Counted from the first letter of the stretch, positions 13,833 through 23,713 are shown. The stretch is DNA of 64,000 nt from Strix aluco (GCF_031877795.1 NC_133933.1:4958632-5022631); one strand, 5' to 3'. The notes: generated by a model from the letters alone, not told the origin. Numbers and translations: made by a program.

Positions 13833-15580
13833 GAATCATTTGCAGAACACTAGGAGGGAGGAGGGGAAATTGAAATAACACTCAGGAAGTTTCCAGGACC
13901 GTTTTCACTCCCATTTAAGAGATATATTAAGACGTTGACCCATAAATCCACAGAGATAGTCTTCCTGTTAGACTGATGATGCATGAGTCCTTTTTGCCTC
14001 AAACCAGGCTCAGGAATACTGCCAGGAGTAATCTTAAACCTACTGCTATGTATATGGAAGCTGAGGAACACAAGGGTTAACACCTTGGGCTAAATATCTG
14101 GCTGACCTATCTTCAAACTCAGTCATTTTGTTGTATAGAGTAAACCTGGCCTCCTCTGAGTCACCTGAATTAATCCAGATGCACATCCACATGATGGAAA
14201 GTTGACATCATGGCCCAGAGGAGCACTTGCCATTTCCCCTTGAGTAGGTTTTCTGTCTGATGTAGTCCCCTTTTTGGGCAGAGATTAAACAGACACTTCA
14301 GGCTCTCCCAAGAGCCCTTACTGACAGAAACAAGTCTTAAAAAGGCTCAGCAAGCTTACGTCTTCCCTTCACCTAAGAAACAGAAACCTCCTCTCCAGGC
14401 AGTTGCCCTGTTGGCTTTCCAGGCTCTCCTTGGAGAGGTAAATTACAGAGGCAGCACGAGGTCCCATTAGGCAGATATACAGTAAACAATAGGTGAGGAT
14501 GAAAATATTTATGATCTTAATGGGGGGCACGGAGGCAACAGGAACAGAGGTTGAGACAGATTCAGCCCCAATTTAAATAGGGGAAGAGAAACATGCAGCT
14601 GTATCAATGCATATTCTGTAAAACACCATCAAGGACTGAGCCAGCCAGGGCTCAGCGAATAGCAAGAGAATTTGCTGAGAACCATCACTTCTTACACGGG
14701 ACAGTGAGAATTGGATCAAGGGGAGTTACCCGAGTATGCACAATAAGCTCGTTCTGATGGGCAGTAAACACTTGTAGGATCTATAAAGAACAGTAACCAG
14801 CCTGCCTGACATACAGAAGATCTAATTAATCTGGAGTAGCAGTATAGTCCTTGGATCTGTAAAACCTGGATCTCAAAAAAAAAAAAAATATGCCCCTCTA
14901 CCAAATCCATCACCTGCAGCTTTTGAATCTCCTAACCCTGACAGTCCTCTAACAGTACGCCTGGAACCAGACTCCAACTCTTTCCTCAGAGAGGGACTGA
15001 GCTTAACATCAAGTTTTTCACTGGAAGCAGCAGATAAAGGTTGAGACAGCCCTGACACAAGGATGATCTAAAGTCCTGTTGCATGGCAAACAGCTCCCTG
15101 GTAGAGACTGTTAATAAGTGAGGAAGTCTTTCCTTCTTTTTCTGGATAATTTCTATTGGTGCCTGAGATTATTGCAAACTATCGCATCAACACTAAATCA
15201 CTTCCTCCTTTGCATATCTAAGCACAACCAATCCCCTTTATAAAATTTTATCATTCAATCGAATCAAAAATACAAAAAAGGAGAGAAAAAAAACATCCAA
15301 CAACCTTACTTTCAGCTTCCGAAGTCACTTAGCCTCAACTTGAATTTTAACTATACAATCAGACGGCAGCACTGGCTGTTACATCAGGGGTTTGGAAGCA
15401 AAGGGAAAGGAGGAGGTGAAGCAAGCCCAGGAGACAGCCAAGAGGAAAACATCTTTAAAGCTCCCCTGAATCGGTGACACTTACCTGTTTGTTCTGTTTT
15501 ATGCCTCTGGGTTTCTCTGAAATAGAGAAGAGCAATTATGAAGTGACCCACTTTACTCTTGTTCAGTGTAAGGAGGAAGC

Positions 15581-15619
15581 AGGGGGAAGGGGAAGAGGAA
15601 GAAGGGAGGAGAAGGAGAG
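15581..15619 (+). repeat. Polypurine tract, 39 nt
   Basis: An uninterrupted run of G and A bases in GGAAG/GAGGA-like units. Such tracts can form triplex DNA and are prone to slippage. No gene is adjacent. Confidence 0.85.
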
Positions 15620-17477
15620 TTGCAGAAGGATAATATCAAAGGGAAGAGACAAGGAAAAAAAACCTTACAGAAGGTAGGAGGGTAAGTTGTGATGACCCAG
15701 TTTAAAGGAAGAGCAGGAACTAGACCTACTAACAGTCAGCACCTTCCCACACACTCTAAGGAAAGGAAACAGCACAGGAGAGGAACAAACTCAGTGCTCA
15801 CAGCACTTCTTCATGCTACAAACTCCTTCCTCCAGGACAAAGTTTGCTCAGGGGAAGCTCCATAGCAAAGGAAGGTGCTTCTCCCACCAGCCCTTTACCT
15901 CTGCAAGGGAGGGGTGGAGCAGCAAAAGGTGTCCTGGTCAGGATGAAGCAAATCAGGGCCAGGTACTAAAAATTAAGGTCAAAAGAGCTCTGCCAGTTTG
16001 CACTAGCTGAGGGTCCTTCACAGGTGAGGGGTGGGAGCCACATTGAGACCCCAGGGAAATGGCAGATCTTTCTCCTTGTGAAAGACCCAACAAGTGGCAT
16101 CACATGTGCTAATGTCAGAGGAAATCACTCGACCTGATGGCATGATCTGACACGGCACCTCTAGCCTTCACACTGATTTGGGCCGGCACCTTCATCTGCT
16201 GTGGCTTTCACCATTTGCTGGCACAACTGATGGCCCTGAACTGATAACTCTGTAGGGGAGTCCAAGAGCTGTCTATCTTCTAGACAGAAACCAATATCTG
16301 GGAGGAGAAGGGGTGTTCTGGTTTGCTTTACATTTCCGTCTTTTCCTTCAGGATTCGTGGTGTTTCTATTCCCTTCCTTAAACCATATTTACCTCACTCG
16401 GTATAATCAGGCACAACTTGAATGAAGTTAGTACTCTGCATCACTTCGCACTGCTCAAAAATGGTGAAATAAGTAACATAACTAATACATGTATCATGTG
16501 GGTGGCAATCATAACCCTAAAGGAAGGACTAGCCATACTCTCACTTCCAGGTGGATTATTAAAAATCACAAGCCAGCTTGTTGAACTCATCACTGCTCCA
16601 CAAAGCCTGCAAACAGAGGGAATTGTACTTCTCAGTTCCGAAAGTCTGCTCACAGTTCTAAATAACCCGTGTTTCCTGTAAACCAGCAACACCCCCCAAA
16701 AGCATAACCTCATTCTAAGCATGGATTCAACCAGCACTTTAATTTGCACTTACTTAAAGCTTAGTGGTCAAACAGAGTATATGGCCAAAATTATGCAGGG
16801 AACTGCAAATATATTACATTGTGTGCTAATATATTGGTGTGCACTACTGTGTTTTCGTGCTCGTGGAAACGTTCGGCAAAAGAAACTGAACTGGAGACTG
16901 AAGCACCGATGGTTGATTTTACTCAGTCCGCTGTAAAATTTAACAGTGATGGGACATTAAAGAAGCCTTAAAAGGACAAATTTGAAGATGCATTTTTCGA
17001 AGTATTATCCCACATCTTTGTTGCTGCATTTTCTACAGTCTGAGCTGGGCTCCAAGGGCCTGGCATCTCCTTCCTTTTCCTAGGCTTGAACGTAACTCCT
17101 AGCTGGCAACAGCTTTACCCAGACAACACCAGCAATGCCCAAAAAGGTAGCTGAAGAAGCGTTGGGTATTTTGAGATCAAACAGAAATGCCTGGCGCCTT
17201 TAGGTGCCTTCAGGTTTGCGCAGCAGCCAGAAGGAGTTTTACCCATGGTTTGAAGCTCCCACTTCTCAGGTCAGCCTGCATCCTGCTTTGTGGGACTTCT
17301 GTCCTTTCTTCCATTCTGCTTTTAGACAACTTTTTTGAATGGTTCCCAAGATAAGGTCACATGCACAGAAGGAGAATTCAAATCTGATGATGGTTTATTT
17401 TATTAAAGCAGAGGTAGTTTTCAATGAAAAATGGAGTTTAACCCTTACCTGCTGTCTCTGTCACAGGCACACAGCTA

Positions 17478-17760
17478 TATCACAGAATCCCACAATCATT
17501 CAGGTTGGAAAAGACCCTTGGGATCATCGAGTCCAACCATCAGCCCTACTCTACAAAGTTCTCCCCTACACCATATCCCCCAACATCTCATCCAAATGAC
17601 CCTTAAACACATCCAGGGATGGTCACTCCACCCCCTCCCTGGGCAGCCTATTCCACTGTCTGACCACTCTTTCTGTGAAAAATTTTTTCCTAATGTCCAG
17701 TCTGAACCTCCCCTGCTGCAGTTTAAAATATCTGTGCCCATATCCCCTTTCCTTCATAAA
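17478..17760 (-). mobile_element. CR1 LINE, 5'-truncated 3' end, minus strand
   Basis: On the + strand the segment opens with ATCACAGAATCCCACAATCA, then GGTTGGAAAAGACCCTTGGG and ATCATCGAGTCCAACC. This is the reverse complement of the classic avian CR1 3' end with its ATTCTRT-type terminal repeats. It continues with CCAGGGATGGTCACTCCACC, GGGCAGCCTATTCCA, CTTCCTAATGTCC-like and CAGTTTAAAA blocks. CR1 copies are characteristically 5'-truncated and lack target duplications. No reverse transcriptase sequence remains. The distal edge near 17,760 is approximate. Confidence 0.92.
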
Positions 17761-19374
17761 AAACAGACCAAATGGTCCTATTCCTCCTTCCTCTGTGTCC
17801 AATACCTTTGTGACTCTCTCTGTGACTAGTGGGACTTGAGCAGAGCCTTCTTCTCATGGTAGTTGAGTTTGGCCTAAAACTCCCATTGGCAAGGCTCCTG
17901 GAGACCTCAGGCCAGTCACACCTCCATGACAGATTATAATCCCTAGAGATTTGATTATGTTGTGACTACTTCTCCTTTACACATCCGATAATAAATGTTA
18001 AAATCTGGCATCGCTGGAAATGACACGGTCAAACCAGACTCCGTAGCTGTGGGAAGGCACCCAGCCAAGGCAGGGGGAGGTGGAGTCAGCAGCAGACACC
18101 CAGATTCACTGAATATTTAAGTCCTCATTGCTCTTTAACAAGGGAAAGAGTTGGGAATCAGGTACCAAAACACCTTTGGGGATCTGGCTCTGCACATCTA
18201 AGAGAGTAACCAGGAAATCGGTGGGGACCCATCTCTGAGAGTTTATGTTGAAATCGTATTTTAAATCTCTCTATTTTTGAATTTAAGCCTCAGAGGAATC
18301 TTGGCTTGGCTTGAACTGGAGCACCCTACCACAGATCCTTAAAAAAGACCACAGCTTAACTGTATATCTAGAGATCCTGAAAATGCAGGGAAGAAATGAA
18401 ACTTAGGCCTAGCTATTTCCTCAACTTTAATCAGATGCAGCCTAGGGCACATAGATGTAAGTGCCGCTGATGGTCAAAATTCAGTAGTTACATAAACAAC
18501 AGTGAACGACACAAAATAATTAGGAGTTCAGCATAAAGGGCCCAATCCTCAAATTGTTCTGATCGCACAGCCCTTAGCAGACTGGGGTATGCTTTGGCAT
18601 CTAAGCTTGGGAAAATGCAGAAATCAGAGAGGCTGTGAAATGTTCAGTGCTGAAGCAGGTACATTTTTTCTCTCTCTTTTTTGCTCTCTCTGCCCTAGTT
18701 CAATTTATTTCCCAGCCACATACTTGAGGCATAGATGAGCGGCACTTGGATAAACAAGGTATTTCCCTCTCTGCTGAAAAAAAAAAAAAAGCAAACATCT
18801 GAGGAAGGTGGAGGGAATCGAGGCGGTCTTTGTGTTACAACCGACTTGAGGAGAGCCCAGGAATTAACATCCAGGACGTGGTGGCACTGCTCAATGTTTT
18901 GGTGTGTCGCTCGCTTAGCTGCCTCACAGCCCGGCTTTGCAGCACGCAGGCGTGCGTGCTGGAGGCTGAAGGTGATTCTGTGAGCAGCCAGAAAGCTTCC
19001 CCGTGATTAGACCTCGAATCGTGGACAAAACAAGGGCTGTCGTTTCCTCCCTGCTAACCTGCTGCAGGCTCTGCCTGCTCTGCCCTTCGCCGGCTCCTGG
19101 CTGGTAACGTGGGAACACACTGATATCATGCCACTCACATACAGGAAAGCATGTTCCCTGTGTCATTATTCATGGGCTGTGCCCACAGGTACTGGTTGTT
19201 CAGCTTGCTGAATATTTGCCTGAATAATTAGGAGGGAGCTGAATCATTCTTAGACCAAATTCCAGTTCTCTCCTCCTACTTCATTTTTAGGCTTCACTCC
19301 TCACAGCTCTCTGTACACGGTGTGAAAGGAGTGTTTAAATACTATCAGATAGAGTCAATAAACTCCCCATGTGC

Positions 19375-19398
19375 TTTTTTTTTTTTTTAAAAAAAAAA
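19375..19398. repeat. T14A10 self-complementary tract
   Basis: Fourteen T followed directly by ten A, which is self-complementary over 20 nt. It could be head-to-head remnants of poly(A) tails or simple slippage. No flanking element is recognised. Confidence 0.85.
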
Positions 19399-20350
19399 TC
19401 ATCCTCAAAAGATGCTAGAGAATCAGCTAAAACTGCTTAGTAGCACTTATTGCGACAGAAATGCTAGTGCTGCGGTGCAAAAGGCTGCCCCCCTCTGCAT
19501 CTCCCAGGATAGAGGCATCTGCGTTCCTAACGACACAGAATATATCCCTTCCCTTGCTCATTTTAAGAATAACTGTAGGAAAGGTAGTTGTTCCTACTAA
19601 GCTTATCGGGCAACGTTCATGATCTCTTTAATGATTCTGCCCTGTGTTGTTTTATTAAACTACGTGATTTCTGCTGCAGCAGAGCTTGAAAATGAATCTT
19701 GAATTGAACCTTGTTTTCTCACTGGAAACCCACCTTTCATCCTCCTCCCACTCCCCCCCTCCTCTCTCTTCCTTTTGCCATCCCTTATCGCTCTTTCCCT
19801 AAGTTATGCTGCATTTTACTTTGCTTTCACTGCATTTTCCTCCCTGGCTTTGGATACAAGGAGCCAGATTCATCCCTGCTGGTATCCAATGGACTGAAAT
19901 TCTTCTCAAAGGCGTTATTGGGCTGAATCCAAACCCAGCCAGCATTTTGCAGTGCTGGTGGCTTAGTCAAAACAACAGTTTATAATTTCTCTTTTGCTTC
20001 CCTTATCTACCGTTAATATGAATTATTAATAAGCACTAGTATTGCTCTCTTGAAAATCATACTTCATTTCAAAACCACCTATCAGACAAACCGTCTGACC
20101 GAAAATTTCTTTTTAACTTTCCGTTTGCGCTAGGAACTTGCAAAGCACAACGCGTGCGTGCGGACAGCCTGGGTTTCAGACCAAGACTCACTCTGGGATT
20201 CCTCTTGCCATCTGCAGTGCACACCTAACTGAAGTGCTGGGTACTATTAACCCATGCGTGAGCTGGCCAGAAGAGGTTTGCTGTCTCAAACTGCCATCTG
20301 TGACGCTAAAGCTGTTTCCTAATCAGGCTGCTGTTCCAGATCCCTCACCT

Positions 20351-20377
20351 GGGGCGGGGGGGGGGGTGTGCGGGGGG
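20351..20377 (+). repeat. G-run cluster with G-quadruplex potential
   Basis: Runs of G4, G11 and G6 separated by C and TGTGC satisfy the usual four-run quadruplex pattern because the G11 can be split. It lies about 1.6 kb upstream of the inferred SNAP25 start. Confidence 0.8.
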
Positions 20378-20683
20378 TGTGAGGTCTGCACAGTGTTAAT
20401 CTTACGCTGTTAGTCTGTATTTACAGCCCTTAAACCTGGCAGGTTCTCTCCTTCCCCGCAGTTTTCATGTGCACAGCTCATTAGATACTCTAATGCAGCA
20501 GGGAGCCCCTCTTGCCTGAGAATTCCTTTGTCGTATATTTAGCAAACTTTTGACTGCTTCCTTCCAAATGAGACTGAAGGACATGTTTTCGTAGGAGAGG
20601 GTGAGAATCGCAAAGCACGATTTACAGTCACGTTTTTCTGTGGGGAACTACAGAGCAGGGGAGGAGGAATCACCCGCAGCTAT

Positions 20684-20729
20684 CTCTCCTTCTCCCCCAC
20701 GCCTTCCCTCCCCTCCCCTTCCCTCCCCC
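20684..20729 (+). repeat. Polypyrimidine stretch
   Basis: CT-rich tract, interrupted only by ACG at 20,699-20,701, with an unbroken 28-nt pyrimidine run from 20,702. It lies upstream of the CpG island. Confidence 0.8.
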
Positions 20730-21493
20730 ACCCCCATACAACCATAACACCAGAGAACGCAGCTGCGTTGCCTTCCCTCTCTTCTGGTTTTCCTTGCCAT
20801 GGCAGAAAGGGGGGAAAAAAAAAATAATACCATGAGGACAGAATGATCACTAACGTGCGACTGACGTTTTGACTCCGTGTCAACCGCAGGCTATTTGGAA
20901 AAGCCTGTACGTGCCGTGTCGGAGTTAAACACAGCCAGTGCTCGGTTGTTGCTCACGAGAGAGGCTCAGACAGGGAAGAGGGAGGCATCGCCGCTCATCT
21001 GTAGGTCTGGATGGTTCCACAAACGAGCGCGCGAAGGCTTGTGGAATGAAAAGGAAGGGAGGACTGAGGTTATGAAAGAGAGCGTTGCGCTTCAGATGCA
21101 ATCCCCATCCTTCATTAAAATCCCCATTAAGAGATAAATTTTACAAGAATGCAACGTTTTGTATGAAATGAAAGGATTTCCTCCCCATTAGAAATCACAC
21201 TGGAGACAGCTCCATTTGCTCCAAATTAGGTACGCTCAGAATGAATTTTTTAATTAATCCATGATAAGTAAGGCAGACTCTTTCCTGGAACAGAGTTACC
21301 GTTTTCCTCCTCGGCAGCAGTGGGACGTGCTCACTCTGCTGTGTGTGTATGCATGTACGTGCCCAGGCTTTTATTGTTTTGTTTTGTTTTTTTTTTTTTA
21401 ATTTCTCTTTCTTGAACCTGTCCCTCAACTGATCAGTTAGAACACATGTCCTTAACCATGGATTTCCTTGTGTTTGGCTGCTCTTACTTAGGA

Positions 21494-21517
21494 GGGAGGG
21501 GGGGGAGGAGAGGGGGG
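21494..21517 (+). repeat. G-rich quadruplex-prone run upstream of the promoter
   Basis: Runs G3, G8 and G6 with short AGGAGA spacing, about 430 bp upstream of the inferred start. Quadruplex capacity is inferred from run pattern only. Confidence 0.75.
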
Positions 21518-21709
21518 AATAATCAGATTAAGACACCCAGACCCCTGGCAGGATGTTGTGAGAAATAAAAAGGAGAGAAGGAAGAATTCACACATAAAAA
21601 TAGAAGCCCACGTAGATTGGCCATATATGGAGTACCGGGGACTTCAGAGGGATACCCTCTTCGGACCACCCCTTTGGCGGAGGAAATCGCTGCTGCAGGA
21701 GGCCCCTTT

Positions 21710-21734
21710 CCCCCCCCCCCCCCCCCCCCCCCCC
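21710..21734 (+). repeat. Poly(C) tract, 25 nt, in the SNAP25 upstream promoter
   Basis: Uninterrupted C25 about 210 bp upstream of the TATA-like box, at the left edge of the CpG-dense segment. It has i-motif capacity on this strand and quadruplex capacity on the other. Length is unreliable in most sequencing methods. Confidence 0.85.
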
Positions 21735-21784
21735 GGCCCCCCTGTGCCCCGCTCCGCGCCTCTCCGCGCCTCGGCGACGGAGGA

Positions 21785-21956
21785 GGAGGGGCGGTGGCGG
21801 AGAGGCGGCGGCGGGGGGCCGCCCCGCCGGCGGTGCGCGATGCGCGGAGCGGGGCGGCGGCGATGACTCAAGCCCGCCCGGCCCTCTCTGCCCCCCCCCC
21901 CCGCGCTTCGGGGAGGGCTATTAAAAGCTGCTGACGTAGGAGCGGCCGGCCATCTT
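21785..21956 (+). promoter_or_regulatory. SNAP25: SNAP25 core and proximal promoter
   Basis: Reading downstream, there are GC boxes GGGGCGG (21,788-21,794 and 21,851-21,857) and an inverted GC box GCCCCGCC (21,821-21,828). Next comes a perfect AP-1/TRE heptamer TGACTCA (21,864-21,870), then a C12 run and a TATA-like TATTAAAAG (21,919-21,927). A CRE-like TGACGTAG (21,932-21,939) follows, and then a YY1-like GGCCATCTTTG (21,948-21,958) where transcription would begin if the TATA spacing is normal. The coexistence of a TATA box with a CpG island is less common than a TATA-less island and fits a tissue-regulated gene. Factor names are motif-based inferences. Confidence 0.7.
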
Positions 21957-22089
21957 TGATGAGGGCACGGCTCCCGGTCCATTGAAGAAGGAGACCCGCG
22001 GAGGTCAGCACCAGCCGCCGTCCTCGTCTCCCGGCTGCGGCACCGGCCCCCCGACCCCGCGGCCCGGCGTCGCGCTCCGGTCCGGCCAG
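21948..22089 (+). other. SNAP25: SNAP25 noncoding exon 1 (5' UTR)
   Basis: A strong donor, CCAG followed by GTAAGGG, lies at 22,089/22,090 in a GC-rich segment about 165 bp downstream of a TATA-like box. The next splice acceptor in the gene is that of exon 2. The 5' edge is set about 28 nt downstream of the TATA-like box at 21,919 and is approximate. The exon contains one ATG, at 21,959, which opens a short upstream ORF closed at 21,985. It also holds an isolated RE1 left-half-like sequence GTCAGCACC (22,004-22,012). A noncoding first exon followed by a very long intron fits SNAP25 gene structure. Confidence 0.75.
21959..21985 (+). promoter_or_regulatory. Candidate upstream ORF in SNAP25 exon 1 (8 codons)
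   Basis: The only ATG in the inferred 5' UTR opens MRARLPVH and a TGA stop. It closes inside exon 1, so reinitiation at the true start would be possible. It counts only if transcription starts at or before about 21,955, as the TATA spacing predicts. Its start context is weak (T at -3, A at +4). The ORF is seen directly; a role in translation is inference. Confidence 0.45.
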
Positions 22090-22448
22090 GTAAGGGTGGG
22101 AGACCACCGCGGGGACCGGCTGCGCGGGGGGGGGGGCGGAGGGGGCGGTCTTGGTTGAAAAGGAAATGGAGAAAAGGATCTGTTTAAAGAGCGACCCGCT
22201 CGGCTTCTGGTCTCCAGCCTCGGGGCTGCTCCGCGGGTGGAGGAAGGCGCGGAGGGGGGTGTAAATGGAGCCGGGGGAGGGGGAGCCGGGTTGTGCTTCT
22301 CCGCTCGCTGGAGGCCGGAGGAGAAGGGAAGCCCGGGAGGAGAAGGGGAACCAGCGCCATTCCCCCCTCCCCGGGGCGGGAGGCAGGGGCTGAGGCGCTC
22401 TGCCCTGCTCGGCCGCCCGGGACACACCGCGCCGGGCTGCGGCGGCGC

Positions 22449-22469
22449 TTCAGCACCGCGGACAGAGAG
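22449..22469 (+). promoter_or_regulatory. RE1/NRSE-like site 1 (REST/NRSF)
   Basis: The left half TTCAGCACC matches the RE1 consensus exactly, followed by GC and the right-half core GGACAG exactly. The tail departs from consensus (AGAG instead of CGCC). By my count 17 of 21 positions agree. REST recruits co-repressors to such sites to silence neuronal genes in non-neural cells, and SNAP25 is a recognised REST-responsive gene in mammals. The site is 360 bp inside intron 1. Confidence 0.8.
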
Positions 22470-22502
22470 GGAGGAAAAAAAATAAAAAATGAAAAAATAA
22501 AC

Positions 22503-22528
22503 AATAATAATAATAATAAAAAAAAAGG
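22503..22528 (+). repeat. (AAT)n microsatellite with A-tract inside the CpG island
   Basis: About five AAT units run into a short A-tract. Together with the A-rich sequence from 22,473 it makes an AT-rich gap between RE1-like sites 1 and 2. Confidence 0.85.
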
Positions 22529-22554
22529 TGTGTGGGGGGGTGGCGGGGTGCGAA

Positions 22555-22575
22555 GTCAGCACGGCGGAGAGCGGC
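22555..22575 (+). promoter_or_regulatory. RE1/NRSE-like site 2 (degenerate)
   Basis: The sequence GTCAGCACGGCGGAGAGCGG and one further C align to the 21-bp RE1 without gaps, with about 16 matches. The key CAGCAC and GGA..AGCG blocks are kept, while positions 1, 9, 10, 15 and 20 differ. It lies 48 bp upstream of site 3 and shares the block CGGAGAGCG with it, suggesting a local duplication. It is weaker than the other two and may be non-functional. Confidence 0.5.
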
Positions 22576-22602
22576 CGGGCCCCTCCGCCCGGCGGGGCGG
22601 CT

Positions 22603-22623
22603 TTCAGCACCGCGGAGAGCGCC
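22603..22623 (+). promoter_or_regulatory. RE1/NRSE-like site 3 (near-consensus)
   Basis: The sequence starts TTCAGCACCGCGGAGAGCGC and ends C. It matches the 21-bp RE1 consensus at 19 positions by my count. The departures are a tolerated central base (A to G) and C to G in the right-half core (GGAGAG instead of GGACAG). All three sites are in the same orientation within 175 bp of the CpG-island intron. Confidence 0.75.
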
Positions 22624-22722
22624 GCGGGCCTCCCTGCGCGGCCGCGGAGGCAGCGCGCGGGGCTGGCGCGCCGCGGGGGCGGGCGTGCTGCAGCGCCCTG
22701 CGGCTCCGCGCCTCTCCGCACA

Positions 22723-22739
22723 CCCCCCCCCCCCCCCCC
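22723..22739 (+). repeat. Poly(C) tract, 17 nt
   Basis: Uninterrupted C17 in proximal intron 1, 100 bp downstream of RE1-like site 3. Confidence 0.85.
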
Positions 22740-23247
22740 GCCCTTCCCCGCCCCGGGCTGCCCTTCCCGGAGAGACCCCGCCATGGCGCACGGGAAGCGG
22801 CGGGTCCGGCTCGTTCCCGGACGGGACCGCAGGCAGGAACTGTGGTGACTGTACGCGGCCCCCCGGGGCAGCTCAGAATGCGAATAGGGAGAAATGGGGG
22901 GAAAAAAAAAAAATTAAAAAAAGGCAAATACTCTTCAGTTCCTGAAATTCATCGGCGTTCAGGACTTTGGCCTCTCTCCCTGCCCTTTCGCGGGTGGAGA
23001 GGTGTTTGTGTAAGGGAAACGGGGGGTTACGTAACGCCCAGCCCGCGGGGTCCCTCCGGCACCGGGCATTGCCCGCGGGGACCAGCGGCAGCCCCCCGGG
23101 ACTTCTCCGCGCCCGCGGAGGCTCCGCGCTCCGGGCCCTCTGCGCTTCGCAGGGCCGCTGCCCCTCCGGCCTCTCAGGCACAACGTGCCGCGGGCTCCGC
23201 TGCCGGGAACCGAACCGTGAGATGGGGAGGGCTGAGCTCCGTCCCGC

Positions 23248-23267
23248 GTCCGTCCGTCCGTCCGTCC
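23248..23267 (+). repeat. Short (GTCC)n tetranucleotide repeat
   Basis: Five tandem GTCC units within the CpG-island part of intron 1. Confidence 0.85.
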
Positions 23268-23694
23268 CTCCCCCCGCCCTCCGCGGCCGCGCTGCGGAGC
23301 GGTGCGGAGCCCGCCGCCTTATGTAACGCGCCGCCCGGGCTGCCCCGTCACGGCCGGGCTGGTGCGGGGGGCGACGGCAAAGCCACCCCGCACGCCTAGA
23401 CCCGGCTCCCCCATCTCTGACGGTCCTTGCCCCCCGCACCCCTCCCCGAGTCGTCCTTCCCGCTCCCTGGCACCCCGGTCTCCCCAAAGCCCTCGGTGCG
23501 GCTCCTTGCTGGCAAAGTTGGGAACTTCGCTGCTTTCTGCGGGGCGAATAAACAAGGGGAGAAAAGGGGGGATCGGGCTGCGCCTCCAGACACTGCGCTG
23601 CGTAGCTGCGTCAAACCAGGGCCGCGGGATCTGCCAGGTTTACGTGCTTGGCTTGAATAATTGCTGCTGGTTTCGTTCCCAGATGAAAAGCGGA

Positions 23695-23713
23695 GGGGGG
23701 GGGGGGGGGGGGG
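23695..23713 (+). repeat. Poly(G) tract, 19 nt
   Basis: Uninterrupted G19 within the CpG island of intron 1, followed by more purine-rich sequence. It is prone to length error and polymorphism. Confidence 0.85.

Larger units (their letters stand above)
9413..17477. other. Intergenic, no gene recognised; a few simple tracts
   Basis: This stretch contains short A-runs (9,527-9,537; 13,815-13,832; 14,876-14,888) and a polypurine tract at 15,581-15,619. The 130-codon frame at 11,227-11,619 and the overlapping 100-codon frame share sequence in two + frames and match nothing I recognise. No TE family is evident. Confidence 0.65.
17761..21639. other. Upstream flank of SNAP25, no gene; simple tracts near the promoter
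   Basis: Unique-looking sequence becoming more CpG-containing toward the promoter. It holds a T14A10 tract (19,375-19,398), G-runs at 20,351-20,377 and 21,494-21,517, and a polypyrimidine stretch at 20,684-20,729. No exon of an upstream neighbour is recognised. Confidence 0.65.

Noticed and set aside
17431..17829. A 132-codon + strand open frame
   Set aside because: It is the antisense of a CR1 3' untranslated tail, not a gene.
22293..23399. A 368-codon + strand open frame, and overlapping long frames on the minus strand (for example 22,005-22,784 and 22,873-23,487)
   Set aside because: They lie in the CpG island, where stop codons are rare, overlap each other in several frames and strands, consist of Pro/Arg/Gly/Ala-rich low-complexity protein, and run through the RE1 cluster and homopolymers. 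No domain is recognisable.
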